In this document: positions 34,891-44,056 of the stretch, piece by piece
How positions within the stretch are numbered: position 1 is the stretch's first letter
How the letters are laid out: each line of letters opens with the position of its first letter
Source: Demequina litoralis
GTDB lineage: Bacteria; Actinomycetota; Actinomycetes; Actinomycetales; Demequinaceae
Assembly (NCBI RefSeq): GCF_030418455.1
Contig: NZ_JAUHPW010000001.1
Location: 372,001 to 436,000, forward strand
Length of the DNA: 64,000 nucleotides
Direction of reading: 5' to 3'
Program-made: the position numbers and the translations under genes
Notes under the pieces: model-generated
Seen by the model: only the letters and a program-made list of their open reading frames with translations
What the model was told of the DNA's origin: nothing
The model's database searches: none

Positions 34891-36684
34891 ATGAGCCAGC
34901 CCGACCGCGCCGACTACGCGCCCAACATCGTCGCCCTCATCGCGGCAGGCTGGCGCGAGCGCGCCGACCGTGTGGTGATGCGCTACGCGGACGAGCAGGA
35001 CCGCTGGATCGACGTCACCGGCGCGGAGGCGCAGGCGATGGTCGACGCGACGGCCAAGGGCCTGATCGCGCGCGGGGTCCAGCCGGGCCAGAGCGTCGGC
35101 ATCATGGCGCGCACCCGCATCGAGTGGTCGATCCTCGATGTCGCGATCTGGACCGCGGGCGCGCTGCCGGTGCCCATCTACGACACCTCCTCCGCCTCGC
35201 AGATCGACTGGATCACCTCCGACGCGGACATCGCGCTGCTCGTGGTCGAGACCGAGGCGCACGCCGCGCTCGCACGCCAGGTGGCGCAGGACCCCGAGAG
35301 CCCCCTGCGCGAGGTCCTCGTCATCGACGACGGCTGCATGGACGAGCTCAAGACGGCGGGGGCCGGCATCCCCGACTCCGTCGTCGCCGAGCGCGCCTCG
35401 ATCGCGACCCTCGACTCCCCCGCGACCATCGTCTACACGTCCGGCACCACCGGCCGCCCCAAGGGCGCGGTCCTCACGCACCTCAACTTCGTGCGCCACA
35501 CCTACGGCATCCAGGAGGAGCTGGACGACGTGCTGCTGTTCGACGGCGCGAGCACGGTGCTGTTCCTCACGCTCGCGCACTCGCTCGCGCGGCTCGTCGA
35601 GGTGGTGCTGCTCGCCTCGGGCACGGTCATCGGCTACTGCCCCGACTCGCGCAAGCTCGTGCCCTACTTCGCGAGCTTCCAGCCCACGCTCATCCTCGCC
35701 GTCCCGCGCGTGTTCGAGAAGGTCTACAACTCGGCGGAGCAGAAGGCCGCGGAGGGCGGCAAGGTCAAGATCTTCCGGTGGGCCGCGAAGCAGTCGATCG
35801 ACTACTCGCGTGCGCTCGCCTCCCCGGGCGGGCCCTCGTTCGCCCTCAAGGCGCGTCACGCGATCGCGGACCGGCTGGTGCTCGCGAAGATCCGCGCGGT
35901 GCTCGGCGGCCGCGCGCGGCACGCGATCTCGGGCTCCGCGCCGCTGGGCGACCGGCTGGGCCACTTCTACAACGGGCTCGGTCTGCAGGTGCTCGAGGGC
36001 TACGGCCTCACCGAGGTCACCGCGGCGTCGCACGTCAACCGCACCCGCCTGTCGAAGATCGGCTCCGTCGGCCCGGCGCTGCCCGGCTTCGAGGTCGAGA
36101 TCGCCGACGACGGCGAGATCCTCATGCGCGGCGACATGCTCTTCTCGGGCTACCACCGCAACGCCGAGGCGACCGCCCAGGCGATGGAGGGAGGCTGGTT
36201 CCACACCGGCGACATCGGCCGCCTCGACGACGAGGGATACCTCTACATCACCGGCCGCAAGAAGGAGATCATCGTCACCGCGGGCGGCAAGAACGTGGCC
36301 CCGGCGGTGCTCGAGGACCGCCTGCGCGGCTACGCGCTCGTGAGCCAGTGCGTGGTCGTCGGCGACGGCAAGCCGTTCATCGGCGCGCTCCTCACGCTCG
36401 ACGCGGAGGCGCTCCCCGGCTGGCTCAAGGCGCACGGGCTGCCCGAGATGACGGTGGCCGAGGCGGCGTCGGACCCGGTGGTGCTCGAGCACCTCGAGAA
36501 GGCCGTGAGCAGGGCGAACGGTGCCGTGTCGCGCGCCGAGTCGATCCGCAAGTGGGAGGTGCTCGCCGACGACTTCACCGTCGACAACGGCTACCTCACC
36601 CCCTCGCTCAAGCTCAAGCGCGCCCAGGTGCTGCGCGACTTCGCCGAGGACATCGAGGCGCTGTACGCGCCCGCCCCGCGCTGA
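34891..36684 (+). CDS. long-chain fatty acid-CoA ligase (AMP-binding, FadD15-like)
   Basis: 597 residues of the ANL superfamily. ATP/AMP motifs are YTSGTTGRPKGAVLTH (near residue 185), GYGLTEVTAASHVNR and WFHTGDIGRLDDEGYLYITG, with the C-terminal lysine region LTPSLKLKRAQVL. It adenylates a fatty acid and transfers it to CoA. The M. tuberculosis counterpart in this block is FadD15 (Rv2187). ATG 34891 (MSQPDRADYAPN) is preferred, with GGGGG 8 nt upstream; an in-frame ATG at 34876 adds five residues. It is divergent from glk. Confidence 0.9.
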   Translation: MSQPDRADYAPNIVALIAAGWRERADRVVMRYADEQDRWIDVTGAEAQAMVDATAKGLIARGVQPGQSVGIMARTRIEWSILDVAIWTAGALPVPIYDTSSASQIDWITSDADIALLVVETEAHAALARQVAQDPESPLREVLVIDDGCMDELKTAGAGIPDSVVAERASIATLDSPATIVYTSGTTGRPKGAVLTHLNFVRHTYGIQEELDDVLLFDGASTVLFLTLAHSLARLVEVVLLASGTVIGYCPDSRKLVPYFASFQPTLILAVPRVFEKVYNSAEQKAAEGGKVKIFRWAAKQSIDYSRALASPGGPSFALKARHAIADRLVLAKIRAVLGGRARHAISGSAPLGDRLGHFYNGLGLQVLEGYGLTEVTAASHVNRTRLSKIGSVGPALPGFEVEIADDGEILMRGDMLFSGYHRNAEATAQAMEGGWFHTGDIGRLDDEGYLYITGRKKEIIVTAGGKNVAPAVLEDRLRGYALVSQCVVVGDGKPFIGALLTLDAEALPGWLKAHGLPEMTVAEAASDPVVLEHLEKAVSRANGAVSRAESIRKWEVLADDFTVDNGYLTPSLKLKRAQVLRDFAEDIEALYAPAPR

Positions 36685-36689
36685 CGTCA

Positions 36690-36808
36690 CGCGGTGCCGG
36701 ATGCCCCGCGGCCTGGGGACACCATCGCGGGTGGCACCACAAGTCGGGGCTGGTGGGGACGATGCGGCGGCTCGCAGCCTGGTGGCACCACCTACCCCGG
36801 AGGTCACC
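36690..36808 (+). repeat. upstream-region duplication, copy 1 (ahead of the GARFPR-repeat gene)
   Basis: A 27-bp core (36728-36754) matches 37265-37291 with one mismatch, and weaker similarity runs through to the ribosome site (CCCCGGAGG) in both. The core contains GGTGGCACCAC, which recurs at 36780-36790. GGACGATGCG starts at 36757. The copy ends at the ATG 36809. Confidence 0.75.
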
Positions 36809-37081
36809 ATGACTGCCACCCTCGCCAGCATCCACGCCGGCCCCAGCATCCATCGCACCGTCGTGCGCGTCGCCCCGCCCGTGGGCGCACGGTTCCCGCG
36901 CCGCCACCTGCCGCCCGCGACCGCGGAGCGCCTCACCCGTACCCGCGCCGTGCCGGCGCGACCGATCGGCGCACGCTTCCCGCGCCTCTCCCCCGAGCAG
37001 CGCTCCGAGCTGCGGCTCGTGGAGGTCCCCTCGTCCGGAACGCCGCACCGCGCCGTCGGCGCCCGCTTCCCTCGCGCGTGA
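36809..37081 (+). CDS. 90-residue protein with three GARFPR repeats, function unknown
   Basis: A small, basic, Pro/Arg/Ala-rich protein. The motif (V/I)GARFPR occurs three times: VGARFPRR near residue 25, IGARFPRL near 53, and VGARFPRA as the C-terminus. A good ribosome site (CGGAGG) precedes the ATG. There is no signal peptide, membrane helix or known domain. The spacing of the motifs (about 28 and 36 residues) suggests a repeated binding or processing element. It shares a duplicated upstream region with the FAD oxidase gene 266 bp downstream, so the two may be co-expressed. Confidence 0.65.
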   Translation: MTATLASIHAGPSIHRTVVRVAPPVGARFPRRHLPPATAERLTRTRAVPARPIGARFPRLSPEQRSELRLVEVPSSGTPHRAVGARFPRA

Positions 37082-37224
37082 CTCCCCCACCCGACGTCCT
37101 CGCCACGACGCCCGCCCCGACCCCGGTCGAGGCGGGCGTCGGCGCGTCCGGCGCGGGTGCACCGGGTGCGCCGGATACACACCGGACCCGCCGGTCGCCC
37201 GCGCCGACGCCGAGGTCCTCCAGG

Positions 37225-37347
37225 CACGGGGTGCCGCATGCCCCTCACCCGGGGGGCACCCGTCCGGGTGGCACCACAACTCGGGGCTGGTCGGACAAAT
37301 CGGACAGGAACAGCATGGTGGCGAATCCATCCCCGGAGGAACCCATC
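37225..37347 (+). repeat. upstream-region duplication, copy 2 (ahead of the FAD oxidase gene)
   Basis: This copy carries the 27-bp core at 37265-37291 and the ribosome site GGAGGA at 37335-37340. Instead of GGACGATGCG it carries a 9-bp direct repeat, TCGGACAAA then TCGGACAGG (37291-37308). It lies in a 266-bp spacer that otherwise holds no gene. Confidence 0.75.
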
Positions 37348-38793
37348 ATGTCCGTGTCCATGCCCGCGCTCGGCGCCCCGACCGCCGCCCGCACCCTCAC
37401 CACCCCGACCCTTCGCAGCACGCTCGCCGGCTCGACCCTCGACGCCGGCCTCGACGACCTCGCCGCGCTCCTCGACGGCGAGGTCGTCCGCCCGTCCGAC
37501 CCCGACTGGGACGCCGCACGCGCCGCGTGGCAGCTGGGCGTCGACCAGCGGCCGGTCGCCGTGGTCCTCGCCCGCTCCGAGGCGGACGTCGCCCGCACCC
37601 TGCGCCTCGCCGCCCGCATGGACCTCCGCGTCGCACCCCAGGGCACCGGCCACGGCGCGGTCGCGCTCGGCGATCTCGAGGGCGCGATCCTGCTCCGCAC
37701 CGCGGCGCTGTCGTACGTCGTGATCGACCCCGAGCAGCGCACCGCGACGGTCGGCGCGGGGGCGACGTGGGGCGACGTGCTCGACGCGTCCGCCCCGCAC
37801 GGGCTCGCGGGCCTGTCCGGCTCGTCGCGCACCGTCGGCGTCGTCGGCTACTGCCTCGGCGGCGGCCTCGGCTGGCTCGGGCGCCTCCACGGCCTCGGCG
37901 CCGGCTCGATCCTGTCCGCACGCGTCGCGCTGCCCGGCGGCGCCGTCGTGGTCGCCTCGCCCGCCGAGCACGCCGACCTCTGGTGGGCGCTGCGCGGCGG
38001 TGGCGGCACGGGCGTGGTGACGGAGCTCACCGTGCGCCTGTACGACGTGCCCCGCCTCACCGCGGGCAGCCTGTGGTGGCCGCGCGAGCGCGCCGCCGAG
38101 GTGCTCAAGGCGTGGGCCCGCATGCTTCCCTCGCTGCCCCGCGAGATCACGTCGACGGCCCGGGTCCTGCGGTTCCCCGACCTCGAGGAGCTGCCTGCGG
38201 CGATCCGCGGCGGCACCTTCGTGCTGGTGCAGGCCGCGGTGGTCGGCTCCGCCGAGCTCGCGGACCGCCTGCTCGCGCCGCTGCGCACGCTCGACCCGAT
38301 CATCGACGACGTCGCCCCTTCCGGCCTCGAGGTGCTCGGCCGGCTCGCGATGGACCCGCCGGACCCGTCGGCGGGCATCGTCGAGGGCGCGGTGCTCTCG
38401 TCGCTCGACGACGACGCCGTGGACGCCTGGCTCGAGGCGATCGACGGCCCGCAGTGCGCGGGCGTCGTCGCCGCCGACCTGCGGCACCTCGGCGGCGCGC
38501 TCGCCGTCGGCGAGGGACGCGACGCGGCCCTCACCGGCCTCGACGGCGTGGTCGCCGCCGTCGCGATCGCGCCGGTCACCCCCGTGGCGACGCTCGAGCA
38601 GACCGCCGCGATGGTCGACGCGGCGCTCGCCGCCCTCGGCCCGTGGGTGAGCGACCAGCAGTACGCCAACTTCGTCGAGCGGCCCGTCGAGGAGCGCACC
38701 CTCGTGGGCGTGGCGGTGGACCGTCTCGACACCGTCAGGATGACCTACGACCCGGACGGCACCATCCTCCGTCGCCACGGCGCCGGACGCTGA
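37348..38793 (+). CDS. FAD-binding oxidoreductase (PCMH/VAO family)
   Basis: 481 residues. The FAD-binding PCMH domain shows RVAPQGTGHGAVALGDLEGA (near residue 95), the VGAGATWGDVLDASAPHG segment, and GYCLGGGLGWLGRLHGLGAG. No His/Cys covalent-FAD pair can be assigned with confidence. The C-terminal part lacks an obvious BBE motif. It probably oxidises a small alcohol, sugar or amine; the substrate is unknown. ATG 37348 has GGAGGA 7 nt upstream, so the in-frame ATG at 37315 is not used. Confidence 0.85.
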   Translation: MSVSMPALGAPTAARTLTTPTLRSTLAGSTLDAGLDDLAALLDGEVVRPSDPDWDAARAAWQLGVDQRPVAVVLARSEADVARTLRLAARMDLRVAPQGTGHGAVALGDLEGAILLRTAALSYVVIDPEQRTATVGAGATWGDVLDASAPHGLAGLSGSSRTVGVVGYCLGGGLGWLGRLHGLGAGSILSARVALPGGAVVVASPAEHADLWWALRGGGGTGVVTELTVRLYDVPRLTAGSLWWPRERAAEVLKAWARMLPSLPREITSTARVLRFPDLEELPAAIRGGTFVLVQAAVVGSAELADRLLAPLRTLDPIIDDVAPSGLEVLGRLAMDPPDPSAGIVEGAVLSSLDDDAVDAWLEAIDGPQCAGVVAADLRHLGGALAVGEGRDAALTGLDGVVAAVAIAPVTPVATLEQTAAMVDAALAALGPWVSDQQYANFVERPVEERTLVGVAVDRLDTVRMTYDPDGTILRRHGAGR

Positions 38794-38885
38794 CGGCGCG
38801 AGCCGTCCGCACAGGGGCGCGCCGGCGGGATCCCCCTCCCCCGGCGCGCTCCCGCGCGCGGGGCGGCGCCTCGGCTCGCCCGAGA

Positions 38886-39086
38886 TCAGCCGGCCCGGGG
38901 CGGATGCACGAGCCGCAGCGGTGGCACGAGCCCACCCGCGGACAGCGCGTCGAGCGCGCTGGCCTGGTCGTCGTCGAGCTCGACGCGCGAGCGGTCCGAT
39001 GGCCTCACCTCGATGGTCAGGAACGAGACGACGCAGTCGCCGCAGCCCCGGCCACGCATCTCGCATGAATCGCAGTCGATCAGCAT
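38886..39086 (-). CDS. 66-residue cysteine-rich conserved actinobacterial protein
   Basis: Starts MLIDCDSCEMRGRGCGDCVV, giving four cysteines in a C-x2-C-x6-C-x2-C pattern, likely a zinc site, and ends with GLVPPLRLVHPPRAG. Small proteins with this plan recur in actinobacteria near this locus, but no function is known to me. GGGAGGG lies 7 nt before ATG 39086, which is why the longer upstream reading was rejected. It is divergent from the DnaQ-UvrC gene. Confidence 0.75.
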   Translation of the reverse strand: MLIDCDSCEMRGRGCGDCVVSFLTIEVRPSDRSRVELDDDQASALDALSAGGLVPPLRLVHPPRAG

Positions 39087-39258
39087 CCCGCTGCCCTCCC
39101 GTCGTCTCCGCCACGGCCCTGGCGCCGCGCGCATCGTGCTTCCCACGACGTCTCCCACGCTAGGGAGGGGGTCTGACATCGCAATGTGATGCCTGGTCCG
39201 ATCCCCTTCTGGACGGCGGTCGGCGTGGCTGTCGGAGGGCTGACGTACCGTCGTCGGC

Positions 39259-40986
39259 ATGACCGGGCCCTCCTCCACCGTCGAGCAGCTCCTGCATCAG
39301 CAGCGCTCGTTCGAGGACGTCGGCGAGCCGCTGCACCGCACCACCTTCGTCGTGGTCGACCTCGAGACCACCGGGACGTCACCGGGCACGGCGCGCATCA
39401 CGGAGATCGGCGCGGTGAAGACCCGCGGCGGCGAGGTGGTCGGCGAGTTCCAGACCCTCGTCGACCCCGGCATGCCTATCCCGCCGATGATCGTCGCGCT
39501 CACCGGCATCACCGACGCGATGCTCGTCGCGGCCCCTCGGATCGAGACCGTCCTCCCGTCGTTCCTCGAGTTCCTGGGCGACGCGGTCCTCGTGGCCCAC
39601 AACGCCCCGTTCGACACGGGCTTCCTCCGCGCGGCGTGCAAGGAGCACGGATACCGGTGGCCGGGCAACCAGGTGGTCGACACCGTCACCCTCGCCCGGC
39701 GTGCCACCACCAAGGAGGAGGCGCCCAACAAGAAGCTCTCGACCCTGGCGCGGGTCTTCGGCACCGTGGTCGAGCCCAACCACCGCGCGCTCGAGGACGC
39801 GCGCGCCACGTCGGAGATCCTTCACAAGATGCTCGAGCGCATCGCGGCGTTCGGCATCACCCACCGCGAGGATCTCGACGCGCTGCGCAACCCCATGCCC
39901 GAGGCGATCCGGAAGAAGGCGTCGATGGCGGAGGGCGTGCCCGCCAAGCCCGGCGTGTACACGTTCCGCGGGCCGCGCGGCGAGCGCCTGTACGTCGGCA
40001 CGTCCAAGAACCTGCGCGCGCGCGTGAAGTCGTACTTCACCACCGGGGAGCAGCGCCGCTCGATCCGCGAGATGCTCGAGCTCGCCGTCGGGGTCGACAC
40101 GATCGTGTGCGCGACGGAGCTCGAGGCGAACGTGCGGGAGGTGCGGCTCATCGCGGAGCATCGGCCCCGCTACAACCGTCGCTCCTCCCGCCCGGAGCGG
40201 ACGCCGTGGGTACGCCTCACGGACGAGCGCTACCCGCGGCTGGTCGTCTCCCGCTCGGTCGCCGGTCCCGAGGGCGCGCTCGGCCCCATGCGCTCCGGCT
40301 CGGACGCGCGGCTCGCGATCGAGGTGCTGCAGGGGGCGCTCGGCGTCCGGACCTGCACCACGCGCCTGCCGATCACGCCTCGTGCCAACGCCCGCGCGTG
40401 CCTGCTCAAGGATCTCGGCGCCTGCGCCGCGCCGTGCGTGCGCGGGGCCGAGTCGGGCTACGACGCCACCGCATCGTCCGCGCGCGACGCGCTGCGCGAG
40501 GACCCGACCCCGGTGGTGTCGGCGCTGGAGCGCCAGATCGGCGAGCGCGCGGAGGCGCTCGACTACGAGCGAGCCGCCGAGCTGCGCGACGGCGTCAGCG
40601 CCGTGATCGACGGCGCCATGCGGGCACAGCGCCTGGCGTCGCTCGCACGCTGCGCGATCGTCGCCGTGCGGCGCGTCGGCGAAGGCTGGGACGTGGCGGC
40701 GTTCCGCGCCGGCGCGATGGTCGGCACCGAGCGGGTGACCGAGGGCGTGTGGGACGCGGCCGACCGGCTGCGCGCGCGCACCACCGACCTGGGACTCGAG
40801 GAGGAGGTGCTCGTCGAGGAGCGCGAGCTCGTGTCACGGTGGATCGAGACGCCCGGCACCCGCCTGCTGTACGTGGACGGCGAGTGGTCGAGCCCGGTCG
40901 CGGGCGCGGGCCGCCACGCGCGATGGGTCGCGGCGCGGCGCGCCGACCGCGAGGCGCGGCCGGTGATCCGGGGCGCCCAGGGCTGA
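39259..40986 (+). CDS. DEDD exonuclease fused to a UvrC-like GIY-YIG nuclease domain
   Basis: 575 residues. The N-terminal DnaQ-type 3'-5' exonuclease has FVVVDLETTGTSPGTARITE (motif I, D/E), NAPFDTGFL (motif II) and HRALEDARATSEI (motif III). From about residue 230 a GIY-YIG domain follows (GVYTFRGPRGERLYVGTSKN), with a UvrC-like Cys-rich segment (DLGACAAPC) and a UVR-like helix. It is the counterpart of Rv2191 beside trpD. It probably acts in DNA repair or degradation outside UvrABC; the biological role is not established. TACCGT ends 7 nt before the ATG (leaderless type). Confidence 0.9.
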   Translation: MTGPSSTVEQLLHQQRSFEDVGEPLHRTTFVVVDLETTGTSPGTARITEIGAVKTRGGEVVGEFQTLVDPGMPIPPMIVALTGITDAMLVAAPRIETVLPSFLEFLGDAVLVAHNAPFDTGFLRAACKEHGYRWPGNQVVDTVTLARRATTKEEAPNKKLSTLARVFGTVVEPNHRALEDARATSEILHKMLERIAAFGITHREDLDALRNPMPEAIRKKASMAEGVPAKPGVYTFRGPRGERLYVGTSKNLRARVKSYFTTGEQRRSIREMLELAVGVDTIVCATELEANVREVRLIAEHRPRYNRRSSRPERTPWVRLTDERYPRLVVSRSVAGPEGALGPMRSGSDARLAIEVLQGALGVRTCTTRLPITPRANARACLLKDLGACAAPCVRGAESGYDATASSARDALREDPTPVVSALERQIGERAEALDYERAAELRDGVSAVIDGAMRAQRLASLARCAIVAVRRVGEGWDVAAFRAGAMVGTERVTEGVWDAADRLRARTTDLGLEEEVLVEERELVSRWIETPGTRLLYVDGEWSSPVAGAGRHARWVAARRADREARPVIRGAQG

Positions 40987-41008
40987 GCCCGCGAGGCCGT
41001 CATGCGGG

Positions 41009-42049
41009 TCAGGCCTGGGTCGCGGCGATCCAGCGGTCGAGCAGGTCGGAAGCGGCGCCGGAGTCGATCGCGCGCGCCGCGTGCCCCATGCCCGCCTGGA
41101 AGCGCTCGACGAGGGTGCCGCTCGCGGTGCCGGGCAACGTCGCATCCGCGACGAGGCCGGCGGCGGCGTTCAGCACCACGGTGTCGCGCACGGGTCCGGT
41201 CGCGCCCGCGAGGACGTCGCGGACCACGGCCGCGTTCTCGTCCGCGTCGCCGCCGCGCAGATCGTCGAGGACGATGCGGTCCAGCCCCAGGTCGCCGACC
41301 GGGTCGAGACGCAGCTCCGTCACTCCGCCGCCGCGCACCTCCCAGACGGTGGCGGCGCCGGTGGGGGCCAGCTCATCGAGACCGTCGTCCCCGTGGAAGA
41401 CGAGCGCCTCGCGGCCCTGCGACGCCACCACGCCCGCGAGCACGGGCGACACACGCAGCGAGGACGAGCCGATCGCGGTCGCCTGCGGCTGCGCGGGGTT
41501 CGTGAGCGGGCCGAGGATGTTGAACGTGGTCGGGATGCCCAGCTCCTTGCGGATGGGCATCGCGAAGCGCATCGAGGGGTGGAAGACCTGCGCGAAGCAG
41601 AACGTGATGCCGACCTCGGTCGCCAGCTCCTTGACGCGCTCGACCGGCAGGTCGAGGCGAACGCCGAGCGCCCCCAGCACGTCCGCGGACCCGGACTTCG
41701 ACGTCGCCGCCCGGTTGCCGTGCTTCACGACGGTCGGCCCGGCGCCCGCGATGACGATCGACGCCATGGTCGAGATGTTGACGGTGTGCGCGCCGTCGCC
41801 GCCCGTGCCGACGATGTCGACGGTGCGGCCGGGCACCTCGAACCGGATCGCGTGGGCGAGCATCGCCGCGGCGAGCCCCTCGACCTCCGCCGGGGTCTCG
41901 CGCTTGACGCGCAGCGCCGCGAGGAACGCGCCCATCGCGACGGGCGAGGCGCTGTCGGTGAGCACCTGGTCCATGACGGCAGCGGTCTCCGCGGCCGTGA
42001 GGTCCTCGTGCTCGACGAGGCGCGCGAGCAGGTCCTGAAGCGTCGCCAT
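41009..42049 (-). CDS. trpD: anthranilate phosphoribosyltransferase
   Basis: 346 residues. The PRPP site is DIVGTGGDGAHTVNISTMAS (residues about 78-97), followed by VKHGNRAATSKSGSADVLGALG; NILGPLTNPAQP is also family-specific. It joins anthranilate and PRPP in tryptophan synthesis. No other trp gene is adjacent, so this trpD is unlinked, as Rv2192c is in M. tuberculosis. The upstream receiver-like gene ends 11 nt before ATG 42049. It is convergent with the DnaQ-UvrC gene. Confidence 0.94.
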   Translation of the reverse strand: MATLQDLLARLVEHEDLTAAETAAVMDQVLTDSASPVAMGAFLAALRVKRETPAEVEGLAAAMLAHAIRFEVPGRTVDIVGTGGDGAHTVNISTMASIVIAGAGPTVVKHGNRAATSKSGSADVLGALGVRLDLPVERVKELATEVGITFCFAQVFHPSMRFAMPIRKELGIPTTFNILGPLTNPAQPQATAIGSSSLRVSPVLAGVVASQGREALVFHGDDGLDELAPTGAATVWEVRGGGVTELRLDPVGDLGLDRIVLDDLRGGDADENAAVVRDVLAGATGPVRDTVVLNAAAGLVADATLPGTASGTLVERFQAGMGHAARAIDSGAASDLLDRWIAATQA

Positions 42050-42060
42050 CGTCGCGTGCC

Positions 42061-42483
42061 TCAGGCGGTCGCGGGCGCGAAGAACGAGTCGACCGCGTCG
42101 CGCACGACGAACGGGTCGAGCGGGTGGGACACCGCCGCATCGGCCTCCGACCACGTGGCGAGCCACGCGTCGCCGGGCCGGCCCACGAGGAGCAGGATCG
42201 GCGGGCACACGAACAGCTCGTGCCTCATCTGCCGTGCGACGGCCATGCCGCCGACCTTGGCGGCCTCGCCGTCGAGGATGACGAGGTCGAAGGCGTTGCG
42301 GTCGAGCTGCTCGGTCACCGCGGCGTGCGTGGCGGTCTCGGTCCACTCGATGGGCCGGCCGTGCGTGGTCGGGCCGACCGCGAAGCGCACCTTCTCGCGC
42401 ACGTTGCGATCGTCGCTGTACAGGAGGATGCGAGCCTTGCGGACGTCGACGTCCCCGGACTCGTGCTTGACCACGTCGCTCAT
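42061..42483 (-). CDS. response-regulator-like protein (receiver domain only)
   Basis: 140 residues. The KARILLYSDDRNVREKVRFA start, the FDLVILDGEAAKVGGMAVAR core with Asp at the phosphoacceptor position, and the PILLLVGRPGD segment are receiver-like, but it ends without an output domain. The first acidic pair is present (SDD); the conserved Lys near the end is not clear. It may be a single-domain or degenerate receiver. CAGAAT ends 7 nt before ATG 42483. It precedes trpD by 11 nt and is divergent from ctaE. Confidence 0.75.
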   Translation of the reverse strand: MSDVVKHESGDVDVRKARILLYSDDRNVREKVRFAVGPTTHGRPIEWTETATHAAVTEQLDRNAFDLVILDGEAAKVGGMAVARQMRHELFVCPPILLLVGRPGDAWLATWSEADAAVSHPLDPFVVRDAVDSFFAPATA

Positions 42484-42627
42484 GGCGCCCATTCTGGCAC
42501 GACACCTGGGAAGGTCCGCCCCACGCGGGCACCCGAACGGACATCTCGGGCGCGCCCCGGGAACACGCGGCCGCGCCCGGCCGTTGGATGGTGAGTCCCG
42601 GGTGCTCCGTACGCTTTAATGGGACCT

Positions 42628-43257
42628 ATGTCCCACGCCACGACTGCGCCGTCGCCCATCCACGCGACCCGGCCCAATCAGGTAGCCGTCGGCACCATCG
42701 TGTGGCTGAGCTCCGAGCTGATGTTCTTCGCGGGTCTGTTCGCGATGTACTTCACGCTGCGAGCTCAGGTTCCCGAGGTCTGGGCCGACAAGACCGAGCT
42801 GCTGAACATCCCCTTCGCCCTCGCCAACACCACGATCCTGGTGCTGTCCTCCTTCACCGCCCAGGCGGGCGTGTGGGCGGCAGAGCGCTACCAGCGCCGC
42901 CGCACCGGGAAGCTGTACCAGTTCAAGGGCTGGGGCATGCACGAGTGGTTCGTGCTCACCTACATCATGGGCTCGGTGTTCATCGCCGGCCAGGTGTACG
43001 AGTACGCGATGCTCATCTCCGAAGGCCTCACCATCTCGTCCAGCCCGTACGGCTCGGTCTTCTACCTCACCACCGGCTTCCACGGCCTGCACGTCCTCGG
43101 CGGCCTCATCGCCATGCTGTTCGTGCTCGCGCGCTCGTTCGCGGCCAAGAAGTTCGGCACGCACGAGGCCACGACCACGATCGTCGTCTCGTACTACTGG
43201 CACTTCGTCGACGTGGTGTGGATCGCGCTGTTCGCCGTGATCTACCTGATCCAGTAA
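42628..43257 (+). CDS. ctaE: cytochrome c oxidase (aa3) subunit III
   Basis: 209 residues with five membrane helices, the actinobacterial five-helix form. Conserved Glu and His segments [50 protein letters not shown] and [15 protein letters not shown] match subunit III. It is part of the membrane QcrCAB-CtaCDEF supercomplex. TTTAAT ends 7 nt before the ATG (leaderless type). It heads the ctaE-qcrC-qcrA-qcrB operon (gaps of 13 nt, then overlaps). Confidence 0.93.
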   Translation: MSHATTAPSPIHATRPNQVAVGTIVWLSSELMFFAGLFAMYFTLRAQVPEVWADKTELLNIPFALANTTILVLSSFTAQAGVWAAERYQRRRTGKLYQFKGWGMHEWFVLTYIMGSVFIAGQVYEYAMLISEGLTISSSPYGSVFYLTTGFHGLHVLGGLIAMLFVLARSFAAKKFGTHEATTTIVVSYYWHFVDVVWIALFAVIYLIQ

Positions 43258-43270
43258 AGGGCTGATCATC

Positions 43271-44056
43271 GTGAACGCACTCGCACGTCACCGTTACCAC
43301 CGCGCCGCGCCGGTCGTCCTCGTCCTGCTGCTGCTCGCGCTCATCGCCGGCGTCGCCGCCGCCGTGTCCACCGCATCGTCCGCCGAGGCGACCACGGCCA
43401 CCGCCGACGACGTGACGGAGGGCCAGAAGCTCTTCGCCGCCAACTGCGCCTCATGCCACGGCCTCGACGCCACGGGCACCGACGGCGTCGCGCCGTCGCT
43501 CGTCGGCGTGGGCGCCGCGGCCGTCGACTTCCAGGTCGGCACCGGCCGCATGCCGATGCAGGCCTCGGGCCCGCAGGCCCCGGCCAAGCGCCCGCAGTTC
43601 TCCGAGGAGGAGATCTCCCAGCTCGCCGCCTACGTGGCCTCGCTCGGCGCAGGCCCCGCCATCCCCACCGCCGAGCAGGTCGATCCCGCGCTGGGCGACG
43701 CCGCGAACGGCATGGAGCTCTTCCGCACCAACTGCGCCATGTGCCACGGCTCGGTCGGCGGCGGCGGCGCCCTGACGCAGGGCAAGTACGCCCCGAACCT
43801 GTGGGAGACCACCCCCACGCACATCTACGAGGCCATGCTCGTGGGTCCGCAGTCGATGCCGGTGTTCAACGACGCGAACATCGACTCCGAGGGCAAGCGC
43901 GACATCATCGCCTTCCTCAAGGCACAGGACGACGGCTCGCCGGGCGGCCTGCGCCTCGGCGCCATCGGCCCCGTCGCCGAGGGCATGTGGGGGTGGCTCG
44001 TCGCCCTCGGACTCATCATCGCCAGCACCGTGTGGATCGGAGCCCGTTCTTCATGA
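43271..44056 (+). CDS. qcrC: cytochrome bc1 complex diheme cytochrome c subunit
   Basis: 261 residues from GTG. An N-terminal membrane anchor (VVLVLLLLALIAGVAAAVST) is followed by two class I haem-c domains with CASCH (near residue 60) and CAMCH (near 158), then a C-terminal helix (MWGWLVALGLIIASTVWIG). Two haems replace a soluble cytochrome c and hand electrons directly to CtaC, as known for actinobacteria. It overlaps qcrA (ATGA). AAGGG is the ribosome site. It contains GGACGATGCG on the opposite strand (43372-43381). Confidence 0.94.
   Translation: MNALARHRYHRAAPVVLVLLLLALIAGVAAAVSTASSAEATTATADDVTEGQKLFAANCASCHGLDATGTDGVAPSLVGVGAAAVDFQVGTGRMPMQASGPQAPAKRPQFSEEEISQLAAYVASLGAGPAIPTAEQVDPALGDAANGMELFRTNCAMCHGSVGGGGALTQGKYAPNLWETTPTHIYEAMLVGPQSMPVFNDANIDSEGKRDIIAFLKAQDDGSPGGLRLGAIGPVAEGMWGWLVALGLIIASTVWIGARSS

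Noticed and set aside
37291..37308. TCGGACAAA/TCGGACAGG as a fifth GTCAC-type array
   Set aside because: It has a 9-bp period but lacks the GTCAC/GTGAC core, so it was not counted with the candidate MtrA boxes.
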